Part shown: positions 1 through 12,400 of the stretch, one piece after another
Numbering within the stretch: position 1 is the first letter of the stretch
Layout: every line of letters starts with the position of its first letter
Source: Clavelina lepadiformis
Taxonomy: Eukaryota > Chordata > Ascidiacea > Aplousobranchia > Clavelinidae
Assembly (NCBI RefSeq): GCF_947623445.1
Contig: NC_135242.1
Coordinates: 15,934,001 to 15,998,000, forward strand
DNA: 64,000 nt
Direction of reading: 5' to 3'
Program-made: the position numbers and the translations under genes
The notes under the pieces: generated by a model
Seen by the model: only the letters and a program-made list of their open reading frames with translations
What the model was told of the DNA's origin: nothing
The model's database searches: none

Positions 1-2274
1 AAGAGTGATGCTGTTTTGGCCAACTATATGAAAACCCAGGAAAAGAAGCTTACCATTGACTGGGGTTTTTATCACCAGTCAATAGCAAACAAAGCATTGG
101 TGCAAGACTTTGAAAAAAAGATGAAAGCTTTTCAGGTGATTTGAAGCATATTTATAAACTTATAATATTTTCATCTTGATGCCTATATCCTAAGCTTAAT
201 ACTGTAATAGTAAACCACTGGTTGTAACTTTCAACTACTCCATAAATATAGAGACTTGTGATAAAGTTTTATTAGCTGAATTGGCTTGGGTGTTAACATT
301 TCAAATTAGCTCAGGTAATCATTATGATATATCAAATATTTTTGGCTGTGAAATGTTTCAAAATTGCCAATGGATTGAGCAAAAAAGTCATAAATAATGT
401 TAGACTGTGCACGGTGATTGGTGAAGGTGTGCAATGCGTGGTATTTTTTCAGAAACTTGTATAATAATCATACAAAACATTTGGTAAAGTAAGATCCTTT
501 GGCTTCTTGAAGTGTCTTTCCACCATCAACATCTTGGGGTAATACGTTCTTTTCATGTGCCAATTAAACACATGCGCCAATTAAACACAGTCCTTGTGTG
601 ACAAACTGCCAGCCAGGCAGGCCTTCCCAATCTTTCGCTTGTTGCGAAATCACCTGATTTATTTGTGGAATATTGTAATGAGTCACAAGTTATTACGGTG
701 TTATTATATCGGTCATAACACATATTGGAGACTGTTTTTGGCTACTGGTGGCTACCCAACGCTGTTGCTAGATGCACTGCAGGCCGAGATAACATTAATA
801 TTACTACAAATAGTATTATGATTAAACCATACATTTTCGTTTCGTTAATAAAACAATGTTTAATTGTGAGAAAAAAACTGTGCACTATTATATTGGTATT
901 TTGAAGAGACACAAAAAAGCCGACAAGCCACATGAGGTTTGCGAGCCAAAGTTTTCCCACCGTTGGAAAAAAACATGTTTACTCTGGTAATGTATGATAA
1001 CATATGTTTGACGTCATAAATTGTAGCGCCGGTTAATGTTCAACTGTTACATCTCACTTGTAACGCCCAATATACCCTCAGCCTTTTTCAAAATCACATT
1101 ACTGGTGCAACTGCTTTTGTTTAACTCCAATGTTTTTATGAGCATATCCATCCTGATTTTTGTGGATAATATAATTATATGTCAGGTATAATAGCTGGCC
1201 ATATTTTTTTCACTTGCGCACAAATATAGGTACTCTCATTTGTTCAGATGTACAACTGCCATTAATTTTCATGTTCTTTTCGATAGTCAGTTTTTTAATG
1301 TTGTTGCATTGCTTTTTTTATTCTTATACATTCTTACTTTCTTGTAAATTTGTTTATAAGTTAAACATAAATTAAGCCTCAAAATCAGAAATGGCTAAAC
1401 ATAACCCAACCTCCACCTCCAATTTCATGTGCTTATATAAAAAGAAACATGTACCGTAGTTGCTTCAATTTTCCTATGACATTTCTCGCTTTTTACTGTT
1501 GGTAGTACCTTTGTGACCTTTTAACCACAGGGTTATGATGGTCTCGACTATAGTTTTTTAATGTTACACATTGGGGTCGAGGTAAAATTTTTAAGGTAAT
1601 GAAGCATTAATTTTTAAAATGCAAAAATAACGATTGACATTTTTAGGCCATAATAAACCATCGCAAGGTTTGCTTGACAAGAAATTATTTTTATTAGCTT
1701 TATTATAATGAGTGCTAGTTATGTCCTGGGAATCTGACAAATACTTGTTGCTAGCCGAAATATTCACTTCGATTTATGAATAGATAGTTAATTACATGTA
1801 TTTTAGGAGGCAATTAGCTGGTTCTGGTGAAGTTGCTTCAAGTTGTATCGTATTTCAAATTAAGCCATCTGTCTTGTTAAAGCTGCTGCGCAACCAGTTG
1901 CAATGCGATTGACATTGTTTGTTTGGTCCGATCATTTTACCATGAATATTTTAGCACTTGCAAAATTACAATGTTTAGGCTTGCATCCTATTTTCTTTTT
2001 CTAGGTGCCGAAACCAGTGGATACTAAAAGCGCAATTTTGGAGAAAAATATCAAGGAAGATAATGAAAAAGTTGTTCAATTCATCAAGGAAGGTGATGAA
2101 AGTTTATCAGATGTCTATGAGGAATTAAATCGACTGAATTCATTGCCTCCATTTGAACAAATGACCCAAGAAGATGTATACATGCAGTTTAAAAGCCTGC
2201 GCCCCAATTACGAGAAATATCCAGCTTGGCCCCATGTAGCAACCCCGGAAGACATGCTACCAAAGCCACGTTAA
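1..2274 (+). CDS. ATP5PD: ATP synthase subunit d, mitochondrial (3' part)
   Basis: Peripheral-stalk subunit d of mitochondrial F1Fo ATP synthase, in the inner membrane facing the matrix. Two exons are visible. The first, 1-135, is open from the window edge and ends at a CAG|gtgatt donor; it contains the family hallmark TIDWGFYHQ and a DFEKKMKAF segment. The second, 2005-2274, follows a pyrimidine-rich ctag acceptor, starts with VPKPVD and ends with YPAWPHV...PKPR and TAA. The junction is phase 0. Together they give 134 residues; the family is about 160, so only the N-terminus lies outside the window. An AATAAA signal lies at about 2387-2392. The 1.87-kb intron is noncoding apart from a repeat at 589-845. 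The identification rests on the IDW...Y and YPYWPH-like motifs and is secure. Confidence 0.93.
589..845. repeat. Dispersed repeat, copy 1 (in ATP5PD intron)
   Basis: About 255 bp starting tccttgtgtga and running to the cattttcgtttcg region are nearly identical, in the same orientation, to 8473-8727. The copy at 8473 continues into a Penelope-type endonuclease fragment on the minus strand, so this is probably a piece of the same element family. No intact reading frame is present. Confidence 0.75.
1578..1715. repeat. Short blocks duplicated (reordered) near 9480-9580
   Basis: Two short blocks in the ATP5PD intron reappear upstream of the second sulfotransferase copy. The block at about 1580-1639 (with aaggtaatgaagcatt) matches 9526-9579. 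The block at about 1683-1713 (with tttttattagcttta) matches 9480-9511. Their order is swapped in the second location. They mark the outer part of the segmental duplication. Confidence 0.7.
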
Positions 2275-2673
2275 CTGTCGTTAGCATAATAAAGAACATA
2301 TGTAACGACATTGGGTCAGCACGGTCTGTAGGTTCAAATCTATGAGTTATTTGATTTACATTGGGAAATATTGTCATACATTATGAAATAAAACATCAAA
2401 AATGCTTTTTGTAATTTATCATTTGTAGGTGTGTCTGAGTCACAAATTTTTGGGAAAGAAAAATTTTGTGTTAGAACAAGAGTACGCAATTATTTTTTGG
2501 GCTACCAAAGAATCTCAGGTGAGATATCCGATTAGTTCATGACCTAATTTATATACCAGTACAAAAGAAATACAGATTTTGAGACACTTTTGGGACTTTT
2601 ATTTCAATTTTTTACGTTCCTCAACATATTTCGAGAAAGTAGCTGAAATTTCAAAAAACAAATTGACAAATAA

Positions 2674-5600
2674 TTAATTCCATAAAAATTTTTTTCCAAG
2701 TAATTGCACTAATTCATCATTATATGGCCGATAAAAGTTGTTCAGCCACATAGTTATATTTCTTTTAGGTTTTGCTGCAATAAGAGATCTAGTTCTTCCT
2801 TTTTTAACTTGATCGTCTTGACAGTACAGTGTTGATCTGTTGTTCGGAGGCCTCAAACAAAAATGTCCAGTTGTATTGTTCTTAACCCAGTCTTTTTCTT
2901 GAAACATTTCCGGCACACCTAGGAACTTTTGTAACTTAATATACTCTGGTCCTGGGTTTTGCATTACCTTTTCTCCATTGATTATTATCATATGTGACTC
3001 GTTAAAACGAGATTGCCAGCGCTTTATGTGAAAGGAGTACAGTCCAGCAATGATACATTCAAGATTGCTATTCCAATTTGCAAATATGAATTTTTCTATG
3101 TCCTGACGTGGAGAATTTGCCAATGTCTGCTGAACTAACGGTAAGTTTTTTCTAACATAGTGCTCAAAAGCGAACGGCCAATCTAGAAAGTAGTTTTATA
3201 ACCTGTTACCTTGCTTGCATATATAGAAAGTTAAAGTTGTGAATACTCTTATACCTTTTGACGAAATTCCTTTTCCATAATGATGAACAAAACACGAATA
3301 AGCCCTTGGCGTCGGATTACACAAAAGTAGAATAATTTTTGCATTTGAATTGAGCTGGAGAATATCATCAGGAATTGAAGATGGTTTCGCATATAAGTAG
3401 TGCGGTGTTTTTTCAATCGCTAACTTTTCATTTGGTGTAGGATCAAAAAGTGACCTGTTTCACACAAAATATAAATATATTTAAGCCTACGGGTAGCCTA
3501 ACTATATACACAAGAGATAGCACAGCGAAAATAGGCTATAGCCCATAAATTTGTCAAATTTTCCGAATGATTTTGAAAGCTTGAAAATTGCTTTTGAATG
3601 CAATGCAGAAAATATTTACAACATGTATGCAGTGTGGTCATGAGGTTCTTATTAAAATTTGGATTTTTCCTCATTGGAATTAGGATTGAGATAGCCTTAA
3701 ACCAAGGGTCGGCAACCTACGGCCCGCCATGCGAAATCGTCGGGCCCGAGACATAATTAATTATCACAAGAATACGGCCCGCCCTTTCTTATTGAGTTCC
3801 CAACTACAGTGTTAGCACTGTTTGAAAAAATTTTGGTATTGTTACGCCATAAGTACGTCGTACTAGTTTATTGTTACGCCATAAAACTGGTGCGAAGGCG
3901 GTAGACTAGTATCTCGTACTAAGTACGAGATTGTTTGTAGAGTAGACTAGTGGTTATAGATACAAAGAGAGATGCGACATTCGTTCTCTACAAAATAAAT
4001 TCAGGCTATTCAGTACTCCGTTTGATATGGACACCAATACCATTCCCGAAAAATTTCAAATGGGCCTTATTGAAATGCAATTCAGTGACGAATTGAAGGC
4101 AAAATTTCATACAAAGGGCATATCGCTGCTTGACTTTTACAAAAAGTACCTCCTTGAAAGTGGTCTTTATCCCAGCTTGACCAACAATGCAAAAGAAATG
4201 GCATCGATGTTTGGTAGCACGTACACATGTGAACAAATATTTTCAACAATGAAATTCACGAAGACTAAGCTAAGATCACGCATTTCCGACGCCCATTTAG
4301 AAAATGTTCTGGTTCTTGCTTCATCTGACTTGTCACCAGATGTTGAAAAACTTTCACAAAGCAAGCAGCATCAAGTGTCACATTAATGCTGTGTTGTTGA
4401 AGTGTGAATACATATGTTTTGCTCTTTTTGTGATTGGTATGATTGAGATTGCAGCAATGTAGCGTAATATACTGAAGTGAGTGTGAATTATAGTACTGTA
4501 TTAATGAAAATTCCGGCCCGCCAAAGAGTTGTACACTCGACATTTGGCCCGTGACCAGCAAAAGGTTGCCGACCCCTGGCTTAAACTATAGTCTATAAAG
4601 GATGTTCTAAACTATTTATCCTTTGAACACTGGCGCATTTGCTTTTGATTGTAAAATTTCTTTTTAATTAAATGTTGCTTGTGAGAGATCAAAGAGATAT
4701 GCCTAAGGTTATATTTTATTAAAATACAGTAGACCTATAACAACATCACGTAGGTTAAGCTAAAATATATTTGTTGTACAGAATCGAAAATTCGCCAAAG
4801 CCAAGTTTGAGGTAATGAACAGAATCATCAAAAAACCGTGTGTGTAGCTTACAAAGTTGCAACCAAGTCATCAAACTTGATTCGTAAGTCCAGTCTTTGG
4901 AAAAAAACTTTCTCGGGTCAGGTCGAGTCGTTTGACACCAAAAACCAAGATATAGGCTACCAAAAGCAAAATTACCGTTTCTGTCAGCGAGAACTTAGAA
5001 AGTTTTACAAATTTGCTTCGTTTTGCAGCTTTATATGTGTTTGTAGACAAAAAATTTAATTTTAAATTTAGCCCATATTTTAATGCGCAAGAAAGAACAA
5101 AATTGTTTTATCTTAATGCTGAAACCTAATGAACAAAAACCGATTCGACTCAAGTCAAGTCATATATGCAATTTATAGAATAGTATTCGAATCAAGTCAA
5201 GTCTGTGTAAAAACGCTGACTCGAGTAATTACAATTATATGGCAAGTTAGCCTACATAGATTCTTTACTCTTGTGACCATGACATGAAATGCACAACCAT
5301 GGCTGTGTACGCATGGGTGGCTCATACCATGGCATGGTTTATACCACTAACACTACATTTTTTGACTTACATGTACCAAGAAAGACCCTTATGTTTGTTC
5401 CTTGTAAAATATTCTGTTTCATAATTATAAAAAGATGGAAAACGGAAGTATCCATGTTTTTCAAGAAACTTCATGTAAACACCAGTTCCGCATTTACGCA
5501 CACCAATCCCAATCACATCTGGAACTTTACCCTAAAATGCAAAATAAATTTAAAGATGAAAAATCTGTCAACTAAGTTATAAGGGTAAACCTATGTATGA

Positions 5601-6621
5601 CAAAATCTCGTAAACAGAATTTATTATTTAGAAGAAAACATCCAACTCTTTTTACATAACTATCTGAGAAGTGTTTACATAAACTCCAGTCGCAAGTTAA
5701 GTTAAGTCTTTTGGAAAAAGTGGCTCGATTCAACTCCAGTCAGGAATATTTGTAAAACAATAGTCAAGTCAAGTCAAGTCATTCAATATCTGAAACTAAG
5801 CCATACATAAAGTAAGAATACCATTTTTGTCAACCAGTGACACATTTAGGATTATATTGGGGGAAGAGGCAATCTTTTGATAGGTAGGTCTTAAATTCTA
5901 GCAACCCTGACATACCAATGATGCCAAATGGAATCACTAAACTTTCTAACAAAGTCACCATGTAACTTGAACTTTTCAACAAAAGCACTTTCGAATAAAA
6001 CTAAGCATTACTTATTTGTCGAAAAAGTTGTTACGTTTCAAAGGAAAACAGTTTGTCCTCAAAAGGAAGTTCTTGATTTATTCAATTTTAATTTACGGCC
6101 GGAGTTATATTTCCAAAACTGTTGCTGAAGCTGTATAGTTATGCGTTAAAAACAGATAAAAGTGTTCAGTTATATTAACCTATAAAAATAGGAGTTTGCA
6201 TCAAAGAAGAATGATTTTTGTGTAAAAAATTCACTAAAAGCAGCTTATAATAGGTTAAATAGCATGTTAAAGACGCAAATTTAATTTATCAAACATCAAT
6301 ATAATGAGTTTACAATGGATTTTATAACAAATTTAGTTAGTTCTAAGTTACAACTCAAATTTTAACGTAATTTATGCGTTCCAGGAAATCAAATACCTGA
6401 TTAGTTACTTTCAAATGTTCTTCTGTACGATTGTATTTATCATCCAAAGCTAATTTTGCTAAAGCGATTCCACGGTTAGGTTTGTAACGTTGTGTTACAG
6501 TGATTCTTTTTGCCGGTGACACTTTGAATATTTGGGAATTATTTAATAAATGCATGCATACCACTAACAGCAACAAGCTACTGCATATCGCATAAAGTAC
6601 TGGCCTACTGTTGTCCGGCAT
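2674..6621 (-). CDS. Heparan sulfate 3-O-sulfotransferase-like protein, copy 1
   Basis: Type II Golgi sulfotransferase of the HS3ST/NDST family, expected to move sulfate from PAPS to heparan sulfate glucosamine. Exons (minus): 6367-6621, 5371-5531, 3255-3454, 2674-3134; phases agree and give 358 residues. The first ATG of exon 1 follows a short open stretch and precedes a hydrophobic anchor (residues ~9-25, LYAICSSLLLLVV). Exon 2 carries the 5'-phosphosulfate loop GIGVRKCGT and ETEYF, probably matching the catalytic Glu region. Exon 3 has IEKTPHYL and the 3'-phosphate loop IILLLCNPTPRAYS. Exon 4 has GLYSFHIKRW, FLGVPEMF, a Cys pair, KGRTR and FYRPYNDEL. Odd point: the usual Arg-Asp of the 3' loop (RDP) is Cys-Asn here. 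Intron 2 hosts a hAT element. The exact donor specificity cannot be read from sequence. Confidence 0.85.
3703..4578 (+). mobile_element. hAT-superfamily DNA transposon, internally deleted
   Basis: 876-bp element in an intron of sulfotransferase copy 1. Terminal inverted repeats start caagggtcggcaacc and end ggttgccgacccctg. It is flanked by an 8-bp target duplication, CCTTAAAC (3695-3702) and GCTTAAAC (4579-4586), one mismatch. The paralogous intron near 10865 has the uninterrupted site gccttaaactatag, so the boundaries are confirmed by an empty site. It encodes only a transposase C-terminal fragment and is non-autonomous. Confidence 0.92.
4027..4386 (+). pseudogene. hAT transposase C-terminal dimerisation fragment
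   Basis: A 119-residue open frame inside the hAT element. It contains the family C-terminal signature: small-residue stretch, FGSTYTCEQIFSTMKFTKTK, then LRSRISDAHLENVL, typical of the hAT dimerisation domain seen in ZBED/GTF2I-repeat-like transposases. The BED finger and catalytic core are missing, so it is a relic rather than an active enzyme. The ATG is simply the first in frame. Confidence 0.85.
5145..5785. repeat. TCAAGTC-rich simple-sequence patches
   Basis: Several short runs of the heptamer-like unit tcaagtc/agtcaagtc occur at about 5147-5160, 5192-5202 and 5761-5782. Equivalent, slightly shorter patches lie in the second duplication unit at about 11450-11500 and 12057-12070. Both sets are in sulfotransferase introns. 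Confidence 0.6.
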
Positions 6622-8149
6622 TTCATCCACTTCTGCGTACAAATATTCAGTTATGCTTCGCGTTTTTGCTCTGTGTCCAAAAAACTCAACAAACACTACA
6701 GTTAAAATGTTGTAACCAAATCTGACAAATAAAAGTATTGTTGCTTCACTCTGCGTTTAAAGACTGATTTACTCCTACAATAACATAATGCACATAATAA
6801 CATTAGACCTTTTTAAATGGTAGGGAAATTTGTGAGAACCAAGTTGAGGACAATCTGTTCTATATAGGACGTTGTTTTGTTGACCTTGAATGCAATTTCC
6901 TTTGCAGCAGGAAATCAAACATTTGTGACAGTATAGTAGCCAACATTATGAGAATAATAACATTTTGTTCTATAGGGCTATAAGGTATTTAAATGTATAG
7001 CTTATAGGTATATTGTGAAAACAACCTGCATGAATTTGTATACCGTACTAGCATATCCAAAGTGTTTTGCAAAATGGTACAATATCTTCTTCAACTGCTG
7101 AATAAAACGTATTTGTTATGCTAAACGCAATTGTCATGCTAAGCGTAATTAAACAACTGCTGTTATCGTTTTTTTTAAAACGTTGATGCTTATTTTCCAT
7201 CTTTTAATTCAAATAAACAATTGTGTAGCTAATCCATTAATTACACCCAAGAGTCTATTCCAAACAAGTTCTAGTTTATAGCATTAGCCACAGAGCCTAT
7301 ATAGATTCATAATAAAATGAACTATAAGAAGCTGATTTGTGAAGGCAGAAAGGTATTTATCGATATACTGTTGGCTACATTCAAAGCCTATGTTCTCGGT
7401 ATACGAACTCCTTCATTAATTGATGTAATAACAGAAACTACTGTAATTTACAAAACAATTTTTAAAACATAAACTATTTTGTAGACACAATTTGTTTGCT
7501 TATTTAATGAAAAAAAAAACAGAAAAATTGCCACGACACCGCCTATATGCGTGAAGTATTACGCACTAATTTTTTAAAGTTAAATGTGGGGCGCAGCAAG
7601 GTTAGAAACTATTCCCGGTAGCAAATATTTGAATAATTATTCTTTTTTGTATTTTTTGATCTAAAAAACAAGTGATTGGGTAAAACCAAGGGTAAAGCTA
7701 TATAAGGTTCGCGAGAACACTTAAAAATGATTAAAAATGTTGTTTGTGCCGAACGTTCGGGTCGGGTCCATGTTCTGCACATCCATAGACTTCATGCAAA
7801 TACCTTTTGATAGTAATGGTAATCTATGGGTTCTTTATATTGGCTAGATTATAAAGTAAAACTTCATTGTAGACAGTTTTTTAAGTTAAACAATCTCAGT
7901 TCATAGAATTCCAAAATGTTGACAAACCCAGCGTGGTTGATTGTTAACATAAACTTTTTTTAGTTGCGTAAAAGAGCGTTCATCGCGTCAGCAATTCATA
8001 GCCGTTAAAAAAAGCAAATAAACCAAATCCAAATTTTACTTGATTATTAAGAAAGAAAAACTGTGCAGATTTAAGAAATGCAATCAATTTTTTTCATTTT
8101 TTGTGTTAAAAAGTTGTACATGTTTCCTTCCTTTTATTCAAAGCTGTGA

Positions 8150-8511
8150 GGGACAACTGACGTCACTAGTAACCTTTTTTACTATTTGTTACTTTATTAT
8201 ACCAAATTGTTGTAAGAATGACATCAAGTGAAGAGAACTTCATATTTTATTAAATACTGAAGTGTTTGGACCTTACGCTGATCCTTCCTCAGAGTAATGA
8301 GTAAGGTTTCATGAATTTTGCATTCGTAATCATTGCGGCAATATTTTAAGATATTGAGTTCGCTTGTGTTGATTTCTTTAGTTTTACAGTGATTACATAG
8401 AATGATATGGTCTTTTATGGCAGATTTTGCGTAAGTTTTGTGACTTTCGTGTTCCCGGATTCTTGTAAGAAAATGTCCTTGTGTGATAAACTGCCAGGCA
8501 GGCCTTCCCAA
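8150..8511 (-). pseudogene. Penelope-like element 3' end with GIY-YIG endonuclease remnant
   Basis: Minus-strand frame 8224-8511 reads FLTRIREHESHKTY, then SAIKDHIILCNHC, then a segment ending with KIHETLLI. This order (R-I-x-E-H, SAI-x-x-H, C-x-H-C, hydrophobic ETLLI) matches the GIY-YIG endonuclease tail of Penelope-like retroelements. The GIY and YIG motifs themselves lie upstream and are not recognisable. Downstream, 8150-8290, is a conserved tail (ggtccaaacacttcag on the minus strand) also found at 14075-14165. The element is truncated and surely inactive. The superfamily assignment is by motif memory, so moderately sure. Confidence 0.6.
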
Positions 8512-8727
8512 TCTGGCTCTTGTTGTAAAATCACCTGATTTATTTGTGGAATATTGTAATAAGTCACAAGTTATTACGGTGTTATTATATCGATCATATT
8601 ACGTATTAGAGATTGTTTTTGGCTACTGGTGGCTACCCAACGCTGTTGTCAGATGCACTGCAGGCCGAGATAACATTATTATTACTACAAATAGTATTTT
8701 GATTAAACCATACATTTTCATTTTTTA
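8473..8727. repeat. Dispersed repeat, copy 2
   Basis: Direct copy of 589-845, differing by scattered substitutions. It overlaps the 5' side (minus-strand sense) of the Penelope-like fragment, which suggests the whole repeat belongs to that element family. Confidence 0.75.
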
Positions 8728-9480
8728 GGTTGGTGATATAATTTTAGATTACAAATCTATGAACTACTTATGCAATAACGTGCGGCAAGTTGTAATCCCA
8801 CTTAATTGCAATACCTGCGAAACTTGGCTGTGATGCCAATAATCACAAAACAAAGCAGTAACTACTAACAAATAAAATGTTACAAACACTTTAAGAACAA
8901 AAATTATAATGCGCTTCACTTCCAGTAATGCTCATATCCATTCTTCTGACCTGCGCAAGAATTTCATCGTTAATCAATTCAGACTTCTGAGTATGTACAA
9001 GTAACATTTAAACTTAACGGCATCGTTATCAACGATGCTGGGGGTCGAGCTGTTGGCATAATATCTGTTGGAAAATGTTGAAAACCGCGTAATGATAATA
9101 CAATAACAAAGATTTTACGATTAATCAAAATGGAAAACTAAATGAAACTATGATAGACTTAATATAAAACAATGATGAAATAAAACATCTTAAACGAAAC
9201 CAAGAACTTGTAAAAACAATGAACAAAATGCTGTAATGTTTTCAAGAAAAACTTTTTCCACATTTAAAACTGAACATTAACTGGCAATGTAGATGTGGGT
9301 AGATGGTATCCCAATCGTTTTTAATAATGTTGAGTATGGTATTGGGAAAACCACTAAAGAGAACTTAGGAAAAAAAAACGTGTACCATTTGAGGATGCAT
9401 TCATACTTTGAAAGTAACCAGAGTTCAAACACTTAGGATTGAGAAAGTTTAGGTTTTTGTCCAACTTTTGTCCGACAATA
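8728..9480. other. Intergenic, no gene seen
   Basis: About 750 bp of AT-rich DNA without a credible exon or known element. It separates the Penelope-like fragment from the second sulfotransferase unit. Confidence 0.5.
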
Positions 9481-12400
9481 AGTGATTTTTATTAGCTTTA
9501 ATATAATGAGTCCCTCTGTTTTTAAAATTTTTAAGGTAATGAAGCATTCAATTTTAAAATGCAAAAATAACGATTGACTTGTAGGTTCAAATTTACAATT
9601 TTGAATCACAAATTTTTGGTGAAGAAACGTTTTGTGTTAGAACAAGAGTACGCAATTATATTTTGCGCTACCCAAGAATCTCAGATGAGATATCCGATTA
9701 GCCCATGACCTAATTTATATACCAGTACAAAAGAAATACAATTTTTGAGACAGTTTTGGGAATTTTGTTTCATTTTTTTTACGTTCCTCAAAATATCTAA
9801 AGAAAGTAGCTGAAATTTCAAAAAAACATTGATAAATAATAATTAATTCCATAAAAACTTTTTTCCAAGTAATTGCACCAATTCATCATTATATGGCCGA
9901 TAAAAGTTGTTCAGCCACATAGTTATATTTCTTTTAGGTTTTGCTGCAAGAAGAGATCTAGTTCTTCCTTTTGTAACTTGATCGTCTTGACAATACAGTG
10001 TTGATCTGTTGTTCGGAGGCCTCAAACAAAAATGTCCAGTTATATTGTTCTTAACCCAGTCTTTTTCTTGAAACATTTCCGGCACACCTAGGAACTTTTG
10101 TAACTTAATATACTCTGGTCCTGGGTTTTGCATTACCTTTTCTCCGTTGATTATTATCATATGTGACTCGTTAAAACGAGATTGCCAGCGCTTTATGTGA
10201 AAGGAGTACAGTCCAGCAATGATACATTCAAGATTGCTGTTCCAATTTGCAAATATGAATTTTTCTATGTCCTGACGTGGAGAATTTGCCAATGTCTGCT
10301 GAACTAACGGTAAGTTTTTTCTAACATAGTGCTCAAAAGCGATCGGCCAATCTAGAAAATAGTTTTATAACCTGTTACCCAGCTTGGATATAAAGAAAGT
10401 TACAATTGTGAATACTCTTATACCTTTTGACGAAATTCCTTTTCCATATTTTTGAACAAAACATGAATAAGCCTTGGGTGTCGGATTACATAAAAGTAGA
10501 ATAATTTTTGCATTTGGATTGAGCTGGAGAATATCATCAGGAATTGAAGATGGTTTTGCATATAAGTAGTGCGGTGTTTTTTCGATCGCTAACTTTTCAT
10601 TGGGTGTAGGATCAAAAAGTGACCTGTTTCACACAAAAAATAAATATATTCAAGCCAGCGGGTAGCCTAACTATATTACTATATACACAAGAGATAGCAC
10701 AGTGAAAATATATAAATTTGTCAAAATTTCCAAATGATTTTGAAAGTTTGAAAATTGCTTTTGGATGCAATGCAGAAAATATTTATAACATAGGCCTATG
10801 CAGTGTGGTAATGAGGTTCTTATTAAAATTTCGATTTTTCCTCGTTGGGATTAGGATTGAGATAGCCTTAAACTATAGTCTACAAATATAAAGGATGTTC
10901 TAAACTAATTAATTATCCTTTGAACACTGGCGCATTTGCTTTTGATTGTAAAATTTCTTTTTACTTAAATTTTGCTTGTGAGAGATCAAAGGGATATGCC
11001 TAAGAGTATATTTTATAAAAATACAGTAGACCTATAACAACATCACGTAGGCTAAGCTAAAATATATTTGTTGTACAGAATCGAATATTACCGCCAAAGC
11101 CAAGTTTGAGGTAATCAACAGAATCATCGAAAAAAACCGTGTGTGTAGCTTACAAAGTTGCAACCAAGTCATGAAACTCGATTCGTAAGTCCAGTCTTTG
11201 GAAAAAAACTTTCTCGGGTCAGGTCGAGACATTTGATACCAAAAACCAAGATATACGAAAAGCAAAAATGCCCTTTCTGCCAGCGAGAACTTCAGGAAGT
11301 TTTTCAAATTTGCTTCGTTTTGCAGCTTTATATGTGTTTGTAGACAAAAAATTTAATTTTAAATTTAGCCCATATTTTAATGCGTTAGCAAGAAAAAACA
11401 AAATTGTTTTATCTTAATGCTGAAACCTAATGAACAAAAACTGATTCGACTCAAGTCAAGTCCTATACGCAATTTATAGAATAGTATTCGAATCAAGTCA
11501 ACTCTGTGTAAAAACGCTGACTCGATTCATTACAACTATGGCAGGTTACATACATTCTTTACTCTTGTGACCATGACATGAAATGCACACCATGGCAGTG
11601 TAGGCATAGGTGGCTTATACCATGGCATAGCTTATACCACTAACACTATATTCTTTGACTTACATGTACCAAGAAAGACCCTTATGTTTGTTCCTTGTAA
11701 AATATTCTGTTTCATAATTATGAAAAGATGGAAAACGGAAATATCCATGTTTTTCAAGAAACTTCATGTAAACACCAGTTCCGCATTTACCCACACCGAT
11801 CCCAATCACATCCGGAACTTTACCCTAAAATGAAAAATATATTTAAAGATGAAAAAATCTGTCAACTAAGTTACAAGGGTAAACCTATGTATGCCAAAAT
11901 CTCGAAAACAGAATTTGTTATTTAGAAGAAAACAACCAACTCCATTTACATAACTATCTGAGAAGTGTTTACATAAACTCCAGTCGCAAGTTAAGTTGAG
12001 TCTTTTGGGAAAAGTGGCTCGATTCAACTCCAGTCAGGAATATATGTAAAACAATAGTCAAGTCAAGTCATTCAATATCTGAAACTATGCCATACATAAA
12101 GTTTGAATACCATTTTTTCAACCAGTGACACATTTAGGTTGTATTCAGGGGGAAGGGGCAATCTTGTTGAAAGCTAGGTTTCAAATTCTAGCAACCCTGA
12201 CATACCAATGATGCCAAATAGAATCACTAAATTTTCTAACAAAGTCACCATGTAACTGGTATTTTTCAACAAAAGCACTTTCGAATAAAACTAAGCATTA
12301 CTTATTTGTCGAAAAAGTTGTTACATTTCAAAGGAAAAAAATTTGTCCTCAAAAAAAGTTCTTGATTTATTCAATTTTAATTTACGGCCGGAGTTATATT

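Larger units (their letters stand above)
2430..7776. repeat. Segmental duplication, unit 1
   Basis: The sequence from about the sulfotransferase 3' flank (gagtcacaaattttt...) to ccgaacgttcgggtcgg near 7776 is repeated in direct orientation at about 9600-13966. Exons, introns and flanks all match, with scattered substitutions and small indels. Unit 1 is longer mainly because of the hAT insertion at 3703-4578. The last exon of ATP5PD, just upstream, is not present in unit 2. Confidence 0.85.

Noticed and set aside
5289..5582. Plus-strand 97-residue frame
   Set aside because: It is antisense to the sulfotransferase exon at 5371-5531; the minus strand carries the P-loop motif and valid splice sites.
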